DNA from: Janibacter sp. Soil728
GTDB taxonomy: Bacteria > Actinomycetota > Actinomycetes > Actinomycetales > Dermatophilaceae
Direction: 5' to 3'
Assembly (NCBI RefSeq): GCF_001428305.1
Contig: NZ_LMRZ01000006.1
Coordinates: 186,001-250,000 of the forward strand
Length of the DNA stretch: 64,000 bases
Shown here in pieces: positions 40,570 to 49,013 of the stretch. The translations under genes and the position numbers were made by a program. Each line of letters begins with the position of its first letter. The first letter of the stretch is position 1. The notes under the pieces are model-generated. The model was not told the origin of the DNA and ran no database searches. It worked only from the letters and a program-made list of their open reading frames with translations.

Positions 40570-41196
40570 TCAGACATCCTGCACCGGCGCGCCGTCCGGT
40601 CGCCACACACCCGACGAGCCGCGCCGGTGGCTGTCCAGCAGGTGCGTGTCGACGACGCCGACGGCTTCCATGAGGGCATGGGCCGTCGTCGGGCCGACGA
40701 AGGCGAAGCCGCGCCTCTTCAGCTCCTTGGCCAGGGCCTTGGACTCCTCGGAGGTCGTCGGGACGTCGGCGAAGGTCCGTGGCATGGGGGTGCGCGCCGG
40801 ACGGAAGGACCAGACGAGGTCCGGCAGTCCACCATCGTCACGAAGGGAGAGGGTCGCGCCGGCATTGCGGATCGTCGCCTCCACCTTGGCCCGGTTGCGC
40901 ACGATCCCGGCGTCAGCCATGAGCCGCTCGACGTCCCGCTCGTCGTAGGCGGCGACCCGGTCGGGGTCGAAGCCGTCGAAGGCCGCCCGGAAGTTCTCCC
41001 GTTTGCGCAGGATCGTCGCCCAGGACAGCCCGGACTGGAAGGCCTCGAGGCTCAGCCGCTCGAAGAGCCCACGCTCGTCGCGCACGGGCATGCCCCACTC
41101 GGTGTCGTAGTACTCCCGCAGCAGGTCACCATGGGCTCCGCGTCCGTCAGCCCATGCCGGCCTCGCCAGCCCGTCCTCGCCCACGGTCACGTCCAT
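40570..41196 (-). CDS. tag: DNA-3-methyladenine glycosylase I-like protein lacking zinc-snap ligands
   Basis: A base-excision repair enzyme family. ATG 41196 gives 208 residues; GTG 41214 is an alternative. Family blocks are YYDTEWGMPVRDERGLFERL, LEAFQSGLSWATILRKRENF, DAGIVRNRAKVEA, DLVWSF, KRRGFAFVGPTTAHALMEAV. E. coli Tag ties its ends with Zn via Cys4, His17, His175 and Cys179. Here three of these are replaced (RPAW for RCGW, EYYD for AYHD, Ser in HLLDSH), leaving one His. The fold is probably retained without zinc. Confidence 0.88.
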   Translation of the reverse strand: MDVTVGEDGLARPAWADGRGAHGDLLREYYDTEWGMPVRDERGLFERLSLEAFQSGLSWATILRKRENFRAAFDGFDPDRVAAYDERDVERLMADAGIVRNRAKVEATIRNAGATLSLRDDGGLPDLVWSFRPARTPMPRTFADVPTTSEESKALAKELKRRGFAFVGPTTAHALMEAVGVVDTHLLDSHRRGSSGVWRPDGAPVQDV

Positions 41197-41243
41197 GCCT
41201 GCATCGTGCCCCACGGCGCCGTGCCAGGTGCGAGCATGTGCGC

Positions 41244-41987
41244 ATGAAGATCATTGCCTCGTACAGCATCAAGGGTGGGGTGGGGAAGACGACCGCCGCA
41301 GCCAACCTCGCCTGGCTCGCCGCGAGCGAGGGGCGGCGCGTCCTGCTGTGGGACCTCGACCCTCAGGGCGGCTCCACCTGGCTCTTCAAGGTCAAACCCA
41401 AGGTGAAGGGGGGCGGCGAGGCGCTCGTGGCCGGCAAGCTCGATCTGGCCGACGCGATCAAGTCGAGCGACTTCGACAACCTCGACGTGCTGCCCTCCGA
41501 CTTCTCCTACCGCAACCTCGACCTGCTGCTCGATGCCGAGAAGAAGCCGACGCGCACGCTGGGTCAGCTGCTCGACGGCTTGTCCAAGAAGTACGACCTC
41601 GTGGTCCTCGACTGCGCCCCGAGCGTCTCCCTCGTGTCGGAGAGCATCGTCCGCGCGGCCGACCTCGTCCTCGCCCCGGTCATGCCCTCGCCCCTGTCGA
41701 TGCGCACCCTGGACCAGCTGCGCGAGTTCATCGACGACACCAAGGGCAAGTCGCCGAAGCTGCTCGCCTTCCTGTCGATGGTCGATCGCCGCCGGCGACT
41801 GCACAAGGACCTCGTCGAGGAGCTCCCCGGCTCACGCCCTGATGTCGCCAAGACCTTCATCCCGGCGGCGAGCGCGGTGGAGCAGATGGGCGTGCACCGT
41901 GCTCCGATCGTCCAGTGGCAGCCGCGCTCGGCAGCGGCCATCGCCTATCAGGACCTGTGGCGCGAGGTGCGCAAGCGCCTGAAGTGA
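41244..41987 (+). CDS. ParA family ATPase (orphan)
   Basis: A 247-residue P-loop ATPase of the ParA/MinD/Soj type starting MKIIASYSIKGGVGKTTAAA with the deviant Walker A KGGVGKTT. WDLDPQGGSTW (switch I) and VVLDCAPSVSLVSESIVRAA (Walker B) follow. No N-terminal DNA-binding domain and no ParB partner gene lie nearby, so it is unlikely to be the chromosome-segregation Soj. It may position another cargo or regulate a process. Monocistronic. Confidence 0.9.
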   Translation: MKIIASYSIKGGVGKTTAAANLAWLAASEGRRVLLWDLDPQGGSTWLFKVKPKVKGGGEALVAGKLDLADAIKSSDFDNLDVLPSDFSYRNLDLLLDAEKKPTRTLGQLLDGLSKKYDLVVLDCAPSVSLVSESIVRAADLVLAPVMPSPLSMRTLDQLREFIDDTKGKSPKLLAFLSMVDRRRRLHKDLVEELPGSRPDVAKTFIPAASAVEQMGVHRAPIVQWQPRSAAAIAYQDLWREVRKRLK

Positions 41988-42102
41988 CCTCGGCCACGAC
42001 CGCGGAGCGGGCCCGGGTGTGACCTGACCAATCCGACCTCGCCGTCGGCGACGAACACTGGTCACAGGTCCGCGACGCGGACCAGCGACAAGGGAGTCCG
42101 CC

Positions 42103-42762
42103 ATGAAGTTCCGCCTGATCAGTCTCGCCGCCGTCGTCACCGCCTCGACCTTCGCGGCCGCCGGCGCCGCAGTCGCCGCGCACGACACCAACCCGTCCGC
42201 GAAGGTCGCGTCCTACTCCTACGGGCTGACCGCCGTCCAGGCCGGCAGCGTGCCCGGCTCTGCGGCCCAGGGCAGCACCCGCATCACGTCCTTGCCCAAC
42301 GGCAAGGTCCGCGTCCAGGTCACGGCTGATGGACTCGCACCCGGGCTCCCCCACGCGATGCACCTGCACGGCGTCGACGGCCCCGAGAAGGACATGGCCT
42401 GCCCCGGGTCGACTGCCGACGCGGACGGCGACGGCTACGTCTCCGTGCCCGAGGGCGCCCCCTTCTACGGCGGCATCCTCGCCTCCCTGACCACGAGCGG
42501 CCCGACCGACGCCGGCCACGCCCTGGACCTGGCCCACTTCGCCACCGCCGACGAGGACGGCCGTCTGGAGTACAGCCGCACCTTCACCAACGCCAGCGCG
42601 CTGGCCAACGCCGACACCGTGCAGGTCGTCGTCCACGGCATCGACGTCAACGGCAGCGGGACCTACGACCTCGCGGGTGCGGGCGAGGCTCCCCTCGTGC
42701 CCGGCTCGGGCGTCCCCTTCGAGGCGACCATGCCCGTGCTGTGCGGGGGTGTCGCCAACTGA
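42103..42762 (+). CDS. Secreted CHRD/Cu-Zn SOD-like domain protein
   Basis: A 219-residue exported protein with a clear Sec signal (MKFRLISLAAVVTASTFAAA, to about residue 26). The mature part has a beta-rich domain with PHAMHLHG, the kind of His triad seen at metal sites of superoxide-dismutase-like and CHRD domains, plus DLAHFATADEDG and VQVVVHGIDVNGSG. I cannot confirm a complete Cu/Zn site, so no enzymatic activity is claimed. It starts after an AAGGGAG site and has its own terminator. Confidence 0.78.
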   Translation: MKFRLISLAAVVTASTFAAAGAAVAAHDTNPSAKVASYSYGLTAVQAGSVPGSAAQGSTRITSLPNGKVRVQVTADGLAPGLPHAMHLHGVDGPEKDMACPGSTADADGDGYVSVPEGAPFYGGILASLTTSGPTDAGHALDLAHFATADEDGRLEYSRTFTNASALANADTVQVVVHGIDVNGSGTYDLAGAGEAPLVPGSGVPFEATMPVLCGGVAN

Positions 42763-42800
42763 CCCGCGCACTGCGGCCGCCACAGCCCCACACCTCATGA

Positions 42801-42834
42801 CGAAGGCCCCCGGGATGATTCCCGGGGGCCTTCG
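42801..42834. terminator. Terminator between the secreted protein gene and tRNA-Tyr
   Basis: CGAAGGCCCCCGGG (42801-42814) pairs with CCCGGGGGCCTTCG (42821-42834), and A/T pairs extend both ends. It lies 39 bp past the upstream stop and 11 bp from the 3' end of the opposing tRNA gene, so it may act both ways. It carries the one-base variant CGAAGGC instead of CGAAGGG. Confidence 0.8.
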
Positions 42835-42844
42835 TGCACGTGGG

Positions 42845-42927
42845 TGGCAGGTGAAGGATTCGAACCTTCGTAGGGATAACCCGACGGATTTACAGTCCGT
42901 TTCCATTGGCCGCTCGGACAACCTGCC
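42845..42927 (-). tRNA. tRNA-Tyr (GTA)
   Basis: An 83-nt class II tRNA: acceptor GGCAGGT/ACCTGCC, anticodon GTA in CTGTAAA, a long variable arm (GGGTTATCCC), and T-loop GGTTCGAAT. It is encoded opposite to yajQ. Confidence 0.95.
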
Positions 42928-43007
42928 GTGTGCGTCTGGAAGGATAGCAAGCAGACCACCCTCTCGCGCAATTCCCAGCACAACCTCCCCGAAGGAGCCC
43001 GCAGGAC

Positions 43008-43502
43008 ATGGCCAACAGCAGCTTCGACATCGTCAGCAAGGTCGACCGCCAGGAGGTCGACAACGCGCTCAACCAGACCGCCAAGGAGGTCTCCCAGCGC
43101 TACGACTTCAAGAACGTCGGAGCGTCCATCGAGTGGAGTGGCGACAACATCGTCATCAAGGCCAACTCGGCCGAGCGCGTGCTCGCCGTCGTCGACGCCT
43201 TCGAGTCCAAGCTCATCCGTCGTGGCGTCTCGTTGAAGAACATCGACTTCGGTGAGAAGGAGCCACAGCTCTCCGGCAAGGAGTACATCCTCTCGGGGCC
43301 CACCAAGGAGGGCATCGACCAGGACAACGCGAAGAAGATCTCCAAGATCATCCGCGACGAGGGACCCAAGGGGATCAAGCCGCAGATCCAGGGCGACGAG
43401 CTGCGGGTCACCGGCAAGTCGCGCGACGAGCTCCAGGAGATCATCGCGCTGCTCAAGGGCAAGGACCTGGACGTGGCGCTGCAGTTCGTCAACTACCGCT
43501 GA
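43008..43502 (+). CDS. YajQ family nucleotide-binding protein
   Basis: A 164-residue member of the YajQ/UPF0234 family; a Xanthomonas homologue binds cyclic di-GMP. It starts [20 protein letters not shown]. The family blocks [20 protein letters not shown] and [20 protein letters not shown] are intact, and it ends ALQFVNYR. It has two ferredoxin-like halves. Cytoplasmic and monocistronic. Confidence 0.95.
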   Translation: MANSSFDIVSKVDRQEVDNALNQTAKEVSQRYDFKNVGASIEWSGDNIVIKANSAERVLAVVDAFESKLIRRGVSLKNIDFGEKEPQLSGKEYILSGPTKEGIDQDNAKKISKIIRDEGPKGIKPQIQGDELRVTGKSRDELQEIIALLKGKDLDVALQFVNYR

Positions 43503-43509
43503 CCGACGA

Positions 43510-43551
43510 CGAACCGGCCGTGGCGACCTCGTGGTCACCACGGCCGGTTCG
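43510..43551. terminator. Terminator between yajQ and the MFS gene
   Basis: CGAACCGGCCGTGG (43510-43523) pairs with CCACGGCCGGTTCG (43538-43551), with an inner GACC/GGTC stem around TCGT. It lies between convergent stops (43502 and 43585). Confidence 0.78.
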
Positions 43552-43584
43552 CCGTCTCGGCCGCGCCGGGCCGGCCGGCAGACG

Positions 43585-44931
43585 TCACACGGCGGGGATC
43601 GCCTCGACCTCGGGCTCCTCCTCGGCGCGCGTGCGGTCGTGCCGGGCGAGCGTCCTGCCCAGCAGGGGCACGCAGAGCAGCCCGAGCAGGGTCGCCGCGA
43701 CGAGCACCCACAGGCCGGAGGACGGCGATCCGGTCGCCTCCTCGGTCAGGCCGAAGGCGTAGGGCCCGACGAAGCCACCGGTGAGCCCGATGGTGTTGAC
43801 GAAGGCCAGGCCGGCCGCAGCCGCCACGCCACCGAGTCGTGCCATGAGCACGGACCAGTAGAGCGGCTGCACGCCGACGATGAAGAGCATCGTCACGCTG
43901 AGGATGACCATCTTGGCCACCGGGTTGTCGACCGCGATGAAGACGAGCGCGAAGACGATGGCCGCGGCCGTCGTGATGGCGATGAGCGGCACCTCGCGCC
44001 CCGGGTTGCGCCTGAGGATCCGGGGCACGACGAGGACCCCGACGACGGCACCGATGCCGACGACACCCGAGATGAGCCCGATCATGAAGCTGTCGGTCAC
44101 GTCCATCGCCTCGACGATCGAGGGGACGAAGAAGATGACGCCGTACGTGGCGATCTGGTTCATGAAGTAGATCGCGGCGACGGTCAGCAGGAAGGGCTTG
44201 GACATCGCATTGCGGATGATCGCCCCGGGGCTCTCGACGTGCGCCTCCTCCCCCACGGCGCGGCGGGTGAGCTCCGCGGCCTCGTCGGCGTCGAGCCAGC
44301 TCGCCTTGGCCGGCGAGTTGGGCAGCACGAAGAAGATGAAGATGCCGAGCAGGACGGTCGGGATGCCCTCGAGGACGAAGAGCCACTGCCAGCCCTGCAG
44401 GCCCGCGACACCGTCCAGCTTCATCAGCGCACCACCGATGGGGTTGGCGACGATGAAGGCCACCGACGACGCGGTGAGGATGAGGCCGACGACCGTCGCG
44501 CGGTCCTTCTGGGCGAACCACGTCGTGATGAGGTACATGATCCCCGGGTAGAGGCCAGCCTCGGCCGCACCGAGGAGCAGGCGCAGGACGTAGAAGACCG
44601 TCGGGCTGGAGACGAACATCATCGCCATCGTGATCAGGCCCCAGGTGACGGCGATGCGGCTGATCCACACCTTCGCCCCGACCTTGTGCAGCACCAGGTT
44701 GCTCGGCACCTCCAGCGCGGCGTAGGTGATGAAGAACAGGCCTGCTCCGAGCCCGTAGGCGGCCGCGTCGATGCCGGCATCCAGCTCGAGCGAGGTCTTG
44801 GCCAGACCCACATTGGTCCGGTCGACGAAGGCCATGAAGTAGGCGGCCATCAGCACGGGCACGAGGCGCACGAAGGCCTTCTTCGTCGCCCGCGCGTGCA
44901 GGCGGTCCGACGCCGTTGTCGGTGAGGTCAT
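43585..44931 (-). CDS. MFS transporter, anion:cation symporter type
   Basis: A 448-residue, about 12-helix transporter. The pattern VDRTNVGLAKTSLELDAGID, GLFFITYAALEVPSNLVLHK and GAAEAGLYPGIMYLITTWFA is typical of the anion:cation symporter group (tartrate, 4-hydroxyphenylacetate, phthalate and similar organic acids). Substrate is not readable. The cytoplasmic loop after helix 6 and the acidic C-tail are normal. It is divergent from an acyl-CoA ligase; the shared promoter region holds two operator-like palindromes, so it may import a substrate of the catabolic island. Confidence 0.9.
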   Translation of the reverse strand: MTSPTTASDRLHARATKKAFVRLVPVLMAAYFMAFVDRTNVGLAKTSLELDAGIDAAAYGLGAGLFFITYAALEVPSNLVLHKVGAKVWISRIAVTWGLITMAMMFVSSPTVFYVLRLLLGAAEAGLYPGIMYLITTWFAQKDRATVVGLILTASSVAFIVANPIGGALMKLDGVAGLQGWQWLFVLEGIPTVLLGIFIFFVLPNSPAKASWLDADEAAELTRRAVGEEAHVESPGAIIRNAMSKPFLLTVAAIYFMNQIATYGVIFFVPSIVEAMDVTDSFMIGLISGVVGIGAVVGVLVVPRILRRNPGREVPLIAITTAAAIVFALVFIAVDNPVAKMVILSVTMLFIVGVQPLYWSVLMARLGGVAAAAGLAFVNTIGLTGGFVGPYAFGLTEEATGSPSSGLWVLVAATLLGLLCVPLLGRTLARHDRTRAEEEPEVEAIPAV

Positions 44932-44946
44932 CTGGGTCTCCCATAT

Positions 44947-44985
44947 TTGAATGACGATTCAAGTCATATTTGAACTTGGATTCAT
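44947..44985. promoter_or_regulatory. Tandem operator-like sites TTGAA-N6-TTCAA
   Basis: Site 1, TTGAATGACGATTCAA (44947-44962), is fully palindromic in its arms; site 2, TTGAACTTGGATTCAT (44970-44985), matches all but the last base. Their centres are 23 bp apart. They lie in the AT-richer divergent region between the MFS gene and the acyl-CoA ligase. The same motif recurs at 60154 and 63321-63358. Confidence 0.65.
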
Positions 44986-45006
44986 ATACGTGTCAAGGGA
45001 CACATT

Positions 45007-45022
45007 CCGACCGGTTGGTCGG
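45007..45022. promoter_or_regulatory. Palindrome CCGACC-N4-GGTCGG, likely TetR operator
   Basis: CCGACCGGTTGGTCGG (45007-45022) lies 12 bp upstream of the ligase start. Many TetR-family repressors use CCGACC/GGTCGG half-sites, and a TetR gene is the second gene of this transcript. Autoregulation is inferred. Confidence 0.55.
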
Positions 45023-45034
45023 TAGCCTGCACAG

Positions 45035-46705
45035 ATGGCCGACGCGACCACCCCGAAGACCCTGTCAGCACTGCCCTTCGCCTGCTCCGAGGCCTTCGGC
45101 GAGGCGCCCGCCCAGGCCTCCCGCCGGGCGGACGGGACGTGGCCGACCGTCTCGTTCCGCGAGATGGGCACCGTCGTCGACGAGCTGGCCCGTGGCCTCA
45201 TCGCACTGGGCATGGTCCCCGGCGACCGGGTCGCCGTGCTCGCCGACACCCGACCGGAGTGGATGCAGGTCGCCTACGCGATCGCGGCCGGCGGCGGGAT
45301 CATCGTGCCGATCTACGCGACCAACAGCCCCGAGGAGTGCCACTGGGTCCTCGAGGACTCGGGAGCGCGGATCGTGGTCTGCGAGGACGCCGCCCAGGTC
45401 GCCAAGGTGCGAGGCGTGGCCGACGACCTCGACGCGCTCACCCACGTCCTGGCCATCGACCCGGTCCCCGACGAGATCGACCTCGCGGGCCTGCGGTCCC
45501 GGGGGCGACAGGTGCCCGCGACCGAGCGCGCAGCCCGGACCGACGCCGTGGACGCCGGCGACGTCGCCGTCATCATCTACACCTCGGGCACGACCGGCCG
45601 CCCCAAGGGGTGCGTGCTCACCCACGACAACCTCATGTCCTGCGCCCGGCAGACCGCAGAGCTCGGCATCGTGACGAGCGAGGACTCCACCTATCTCTTC
45701 CTGCCGCTGGCGCACGTCTACGCGCAGACGCAGAATGTCACCGCCCACGCCCTCGGCAGCTGCGTCTCCTACGCCTCCGCCGGCCCGGCACAGGTCATGC
45801 AGGACCTCGCCGAGGTGCGGCCCACCTGCTTCCCCTCCGTCCCGCGGATCTACGAGAAGGTCCACGCCGCCTTCGCCGGGGCACCGCGCACCGACGCGGT
45901 CCTCGCCCGCGTGCGCGGCGCCTTCGGCGGCCGGATCCGGGTGGCGATCTCGGGTGCTGCCCCCATCGCCGGCGAGGTCCTCGAGTTCTTCCATGCCGCC
46001 GGGGTACCCGTCTACGAGGGTTATGGCCTGAGCGAGTCCACCGCCTTCGGCACGGTGAACCTGCCGGACGCCACCCGCCTCGGGACCATCGGCCGTCCCA
46101 TGCCCTTCGGCGAGGTGCGGGTCGCCGACGACGGCGAGCTGCAGCTGCGCGGGCCGCACGTCTTCGCCGGGTACTGGCGCAACCCCGAGGCGACGGCCGC
46201 CTCCTTCACCGACGACGGCTGGCTGCGCACCGGCGACATCGGCGAGATCGACGCCGACGGCTACGTGCGGATCACCGGTCGGATCAAGGACATCATCATC
46301 ACCTCGGGCGGCAAGAACATCGCGCCCGCCGTCTTCGAGAACGAGCTGCGGCAGTCCCCCTTCGTGTCGCACGTCGTCATGCACGGTGACCGGAGGCCCT
46401 ACCCCGTCGCCCTGATCACGCTCGACCAGGACCAGGTCGGCCCGTGGGCGCGCGAGGAGGGCCTGCCCGACGACCCGGCCGGGCTCAGCGAGCACCCACG
46501 GCTGCTGGAGCGCATCCAGGCGGACGTCGACGCGGCCAACGCGCACCTGGCCCGGGTCGAGCAGGTCAAGCGCTTCGCGGTCCTGCCCACGGACTTCTCC
46601 CCCGAGACCGGCGAGCTCACCGTGACGCTCAAGCTGCGCCGCTCGGTCGTCGAGTCCCGCTACGCGCACGTCCTCGATGCCCTCTACGCGACGACCGATT
46701 CGTAG
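45035..46705 (+). CDS. AMP-dependent acyl-CoA synthetase (long-chain fatty-acid type)
   Basis: A 556-residue adenylate-forming enzyme that activates a carboxylic acid to its CoA thioester. Core motifs are IIYTSGTTGRPKGCVLTH (P-loop-like), GYGLSESTAFG, and LRTGDIGEIDADGYVRITGR with IKDIIITSGGKNIAP. The form with GGKNIAP and a long C-terminal part is that of FadD15-like long-chain enzymes. It is followed 10 bp later by a TetR gene and preceded by a palindrome, which suggests acyl-responsive control. Chain-length specificity is not visible. Confidence 0.92.
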   Translation: MADATTPKTLSALPFACSEAFGEAPAQASRRADGTWPTVSFREMGTVVDELARGLIALGMVPGDRVAVLADTRPEWMQVAYAIAAGGGIIVPIYATNSPEECHWVLEDSGARIVVCEDAAQVAKVRGVADDLDALTHVLAIDPVPDEIDLAGLRSRGRQVPATERAARTDAVDAGDVAVIIYTSGTTGRPKGCVLTHDNLMSCARQTAELGIVTSEDSTYLFLPLAHVYAQTQNVTAHALGSCVSYASAGPAQVMQDLAEVRPTCFPSVPRIYEKVHAAFAGAPRTDAVLARVRGAFGGRIRVAISGAAPIAGEVLEFFHAAGVPVYEGYGLSESTAFGTVNLPDATRLGTIGRPMPFGEVRVADDGELQLRGPHVFAGYWRNPEATAASFTDDGWLRTGDIGEIDADGYVRITGRIKDIIITSGGKNIAPAVFENELRQSPFVSHVVMHGDRRPYPVALITLDQDQVGPWAREEGLPDDPAGLSEHPRLLERIQADVDAANAHLARVEQVKRFAVLPTDFSPETGELTVTLKLRRSVVESRYAHVLDALYATTDS

Positions 46706-46715
46706 ACTCCGCCCC

Positions 46716-47312
46716 ATGGCCACGCAGCCGAGGACCCGCATCTCGGGGGCGAGCGTCCCGGACCTCGTGCTCGCCGCCGCCACGCGGCTCTTCGCCCAGC
46801 AGGGCTTCGAGGCCACCTCGGTGCAGCAGATCGTCGACGCGGCGGGCGTGACCAAGGGCGCGATGTACCACTACTTCTCGTCCAAGGACGAGCTGCTCAC
46901 GGCCAGCTACCGCCAGCTGCTCGACCGCCAGCTGGAGCACCTCGTCGAGATCTCCGGGCGCGACCTGCCCGTCGTCGAGCGCCTGCGGCTGATCGCCGAG
47001 GTCCTCGTGCTCACGACCCTGGCCGACCTCGATCGGGCCACGGCCTTCCACAACTCGATGCACCTGCTCAGGGCGCCCTCGCGCACGACGATCCGCGAGC
47101 AGCGACGCACCTTCCGGCGCACCTTCGAGGACGTCGTCCGGGAGGGCATCGCCTCGGGTGAGCTGCGCGAGGACCTGTCGGTGGACCTCGTGATGTTCAA
47201 CTTCATGGGCGCCATCGGGTACCTGACCGTGTGGTTCACCCCCGACGGCCCCCGCACACCGGACGAGGTCGCGAGCGCCTACGGCGACATGCTCATCGCC
47301 GCGCTCGTCTGA
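46716..47312 (+). CDS. TetR/AcrR family transcriptional regulator
   Basis: A 198-residue TetR repressor. The N-terminal HTH (about 14-60) reads ATSVQQIVDAAGVTKGAMYH then YFSSKDELL. The C-terminal ligand domain is helical and of the size common among acyl-CoA-responsive regulators. ATG 46716 is preferred to an upstream in-frame ATG inside the ligase gene. Cotranscribed with the ligase. Probable targets are the CCGACC palindrome upstream and possibly the TTGAA-N6-TTCAA sites; the second is only a hypothesis. Confidence 0.92.
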   Translation: MATQPRTRISGASVPDLVLAAATRLFAQQGFEATSVQQIVDAAGVTKGAMYHYFSSKDELLTASYRQLLDRQLEHLVEISGRDLPVVERLRLIAEVLVLTTLADLDRATAFHNSMHLLRAPSRTTIREQRRTFRRTFEDVVREGIASGELREDLSVDLVMFNFMGAIGYLTVWFTPDGPRTPDEVASAYGDMLIAALV

Positions 47313-47324
47313 CCGCGCCCCGCG

Positions 47325-48998
47325 TCAGCCTCGCGCCGCGACGACCTCGCCCGCGCGAGCGAGCAGCTCGGCCTTGCGGATCTTGCCCGTGTCGGTCATC
47401 GGGAAGTCCTCGACCACCTCGACGAGCGGCACCTTGTAGGTCGCCATCTGCCCGCTGGCCCAGGCCTCGAGGTCGGCGGGGGTGGCGCCCCCTTCGCCCA
47501 GGCTGACGAAGGCGACGGGTCGCTGCCCGCTGTCCTCGTCCTCGGCCGGCACCACCGCGACGGACGCGATGTCGGGGTGGCCGGCGAGGATCATCTCGAC
47601 CTCGGCCGGGAAGACGCTCATCCCCTTGACCTTGATGAGGTCCTTGCTGCGGGCGAGGTAGTGCAGGCACCCGTCGTCGTCGAGGTAGCCGGTGTCACCG
47701 GTGTGCAGCCAGCCGTCACGCAGCTGCTCGGCGCTGGCGGCCGGGTTGCGCCAGTAGCGGGTCATGATCGACGGGCTGCGCAGGAGGATCTCGCCGGACT
47801 CGCCGAAGCCCATCGGCTCGGCGGTCGCCGGGTCGACGACGACCACGTCGGTGCCGGGCACGGGCAGGCCGCAGAAGACCGGCTCGCTGAGCAGGTCGTG
47901 GTCGCCCTCGTGGAAGCCGTAGGGCACGACGTCGACGGTGTGGCTCTCGGTCATGCCGTAGGAGCCCTCACGCAGGACCGACCCCGCGCCGACCGCCTCG
48001 GACCAGCGGCGCCGCACGTCGGGCGTGAGCTTGCGGACGAAGGACATCGCCATGGGTGCGGTGAAGGAGGTCAGGTCGCGCTCGGCGATCCCCGGCAGCG
48101 CGAGGATGTCGAGGTAGCTCTCGACCGTGGCGGCGGTCATCGTCACCCGGTGGCGCTCGACGAGGTCGACGACGGTGGCCGCCTCCCAGCGCTCGAGGAG
48201 CACGGTCGTGCCACCCATGACGAGCGGGATGAGGATGCCCAGGTCCTCCCCCGCGATCCAGAAGACCGGGATGAAGCACAGCGAGACGATCTCGGTGCCG
48301 ACGAGCCCGTTGGCCCCCGCCGCGCTGACCGCCGTGTAGACCATGTGCCGCTGGGTGTGCTCGCAGCCCTTGGGCAGACCGGTGGTGCCTCCGGTGTAGT
48401 TGAGCGCGGCGAGCGCCTCGAGGTCACGCGCCGGCTCGACGAGGGGCTGCGCCGTCACGGTGTCGGACCAACGCACCACCTCGACCCCCGCGACGGAGGG
48501 AAGGGGGTCCCCCTCACCTCCCAGGACCACCACCGTGCGAACCCGGGTCTGCGCCGCTGCGTCGCAGAGGCGTTGCGCCAGAGGGGCGCTCGTGACCACG
48601 ACGCTGGCGTCGCTGTCGCCGAGCTCGTGCACGAGCTCGGCGTGCTGGAACATCGGGTTGATCGGGACGTGCACGCAGCCGGCCCGCAGCGTGCCGAGGA
48701 AGGCCACGACGAACTCGGGGACATTGCCCAGGTGGACACCGACGCGATCGCCGGGGGCCACCCCCTTCGCCCGCAGCCAGCCGGCCCACCGCGCGTGGCG
48801 GTCGGCGAGCTCGCGGTAGCTGGTGACGACGTCGTCGTGGACGACGGCCGCACGCTCGGGCTGGCGCCGTGCCCACTCGTCCAGGTACTCCGGGACGGCG
48901 CGCTCCCCGAGGGGGTGGACGACGTCACGAGGCAGGCCCGCGGGGCGCACCCGCTCCTGCCGTCGCCGGATCTCGTCGAGGTGCTGGGTCAGGTCCAT
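47325..48998 (-). CDS. AMP-dependent acyl-CoA synthetase
   Basis: A 557-residue class I adenylate-forming enzyme. It has ALNYTGGTTGLPKGCEHTQR (P-loop variant with GG), YGMTESHTVD, and WLHTGDTGYLDDDGCLHYLA with RSKDLIKVKGMSVFPAEVEM; the C-terminal MTDTGKIRKAEL holds the catalytic Lys. It starts 15 bp after the carboxylase stop and is the last gene of the long catabolic run. Converges on the TetR gene. Substrate unknown; context suggests a fatty or branched acid. Confidence 0.9.
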   Translation of the reverse strand: MDLTQHLDEIRRRQERVRPAGLPRDVVHPLGERAVPEYLDEWARRQPERAAVVHDDVVTSYRELADRHARWAGWLRAKGVAPGDRVGVHLGNVPEFVVAFLGTLRAGCVHVPINPMFQHAELVHELGDSDASVVVTSAPLAQRLCDAAAQTRVRTVVVLGGEGDPLPSVAGVEVVRWSDTVTAQPLVEPARDLEALAALNYTGGTTGLPKGCEHTQRHMVYTAVSAAGANGLVGTEIVSLCFIPVFWIAGEDLGILIPLVMGGTTVLLERWEAATVVDLVERHRVTMTAATVESYLDILALPGIAERDLTSFTAPMAMSFVRKLTPDVRRRWSEAVGAGSVLREGSYGMTESHTVDVVPYGFHEGDHDLLSEPVFCGLPVPGTDVVVVDPATAEPMGFGESGEILLRSPSIMTRYWRNPAASAEQLRDGWLHTGDTGYLDDDGCLHYLARSKDLIKVKGMSVFPAEVEMILAGHPDIASVAVVPAEDEDSGQRPVAFVSLGEGGATPADLEAWASGQMATYKVPLVEVVEDFPMTDTGKIRKAELLARAGEVVAARG

Positions 48999-49013
48999 GT
49001 GCGCTCCCTTGCG

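Noticed and set aside
39877-42927. tRNA genes checked for an integrated element or attachment sites
   Set aside because: Flanks hold only housekeeping genes; no integrase, no direct repeat of a tRNA 3' end, and no compositional shift were seen.
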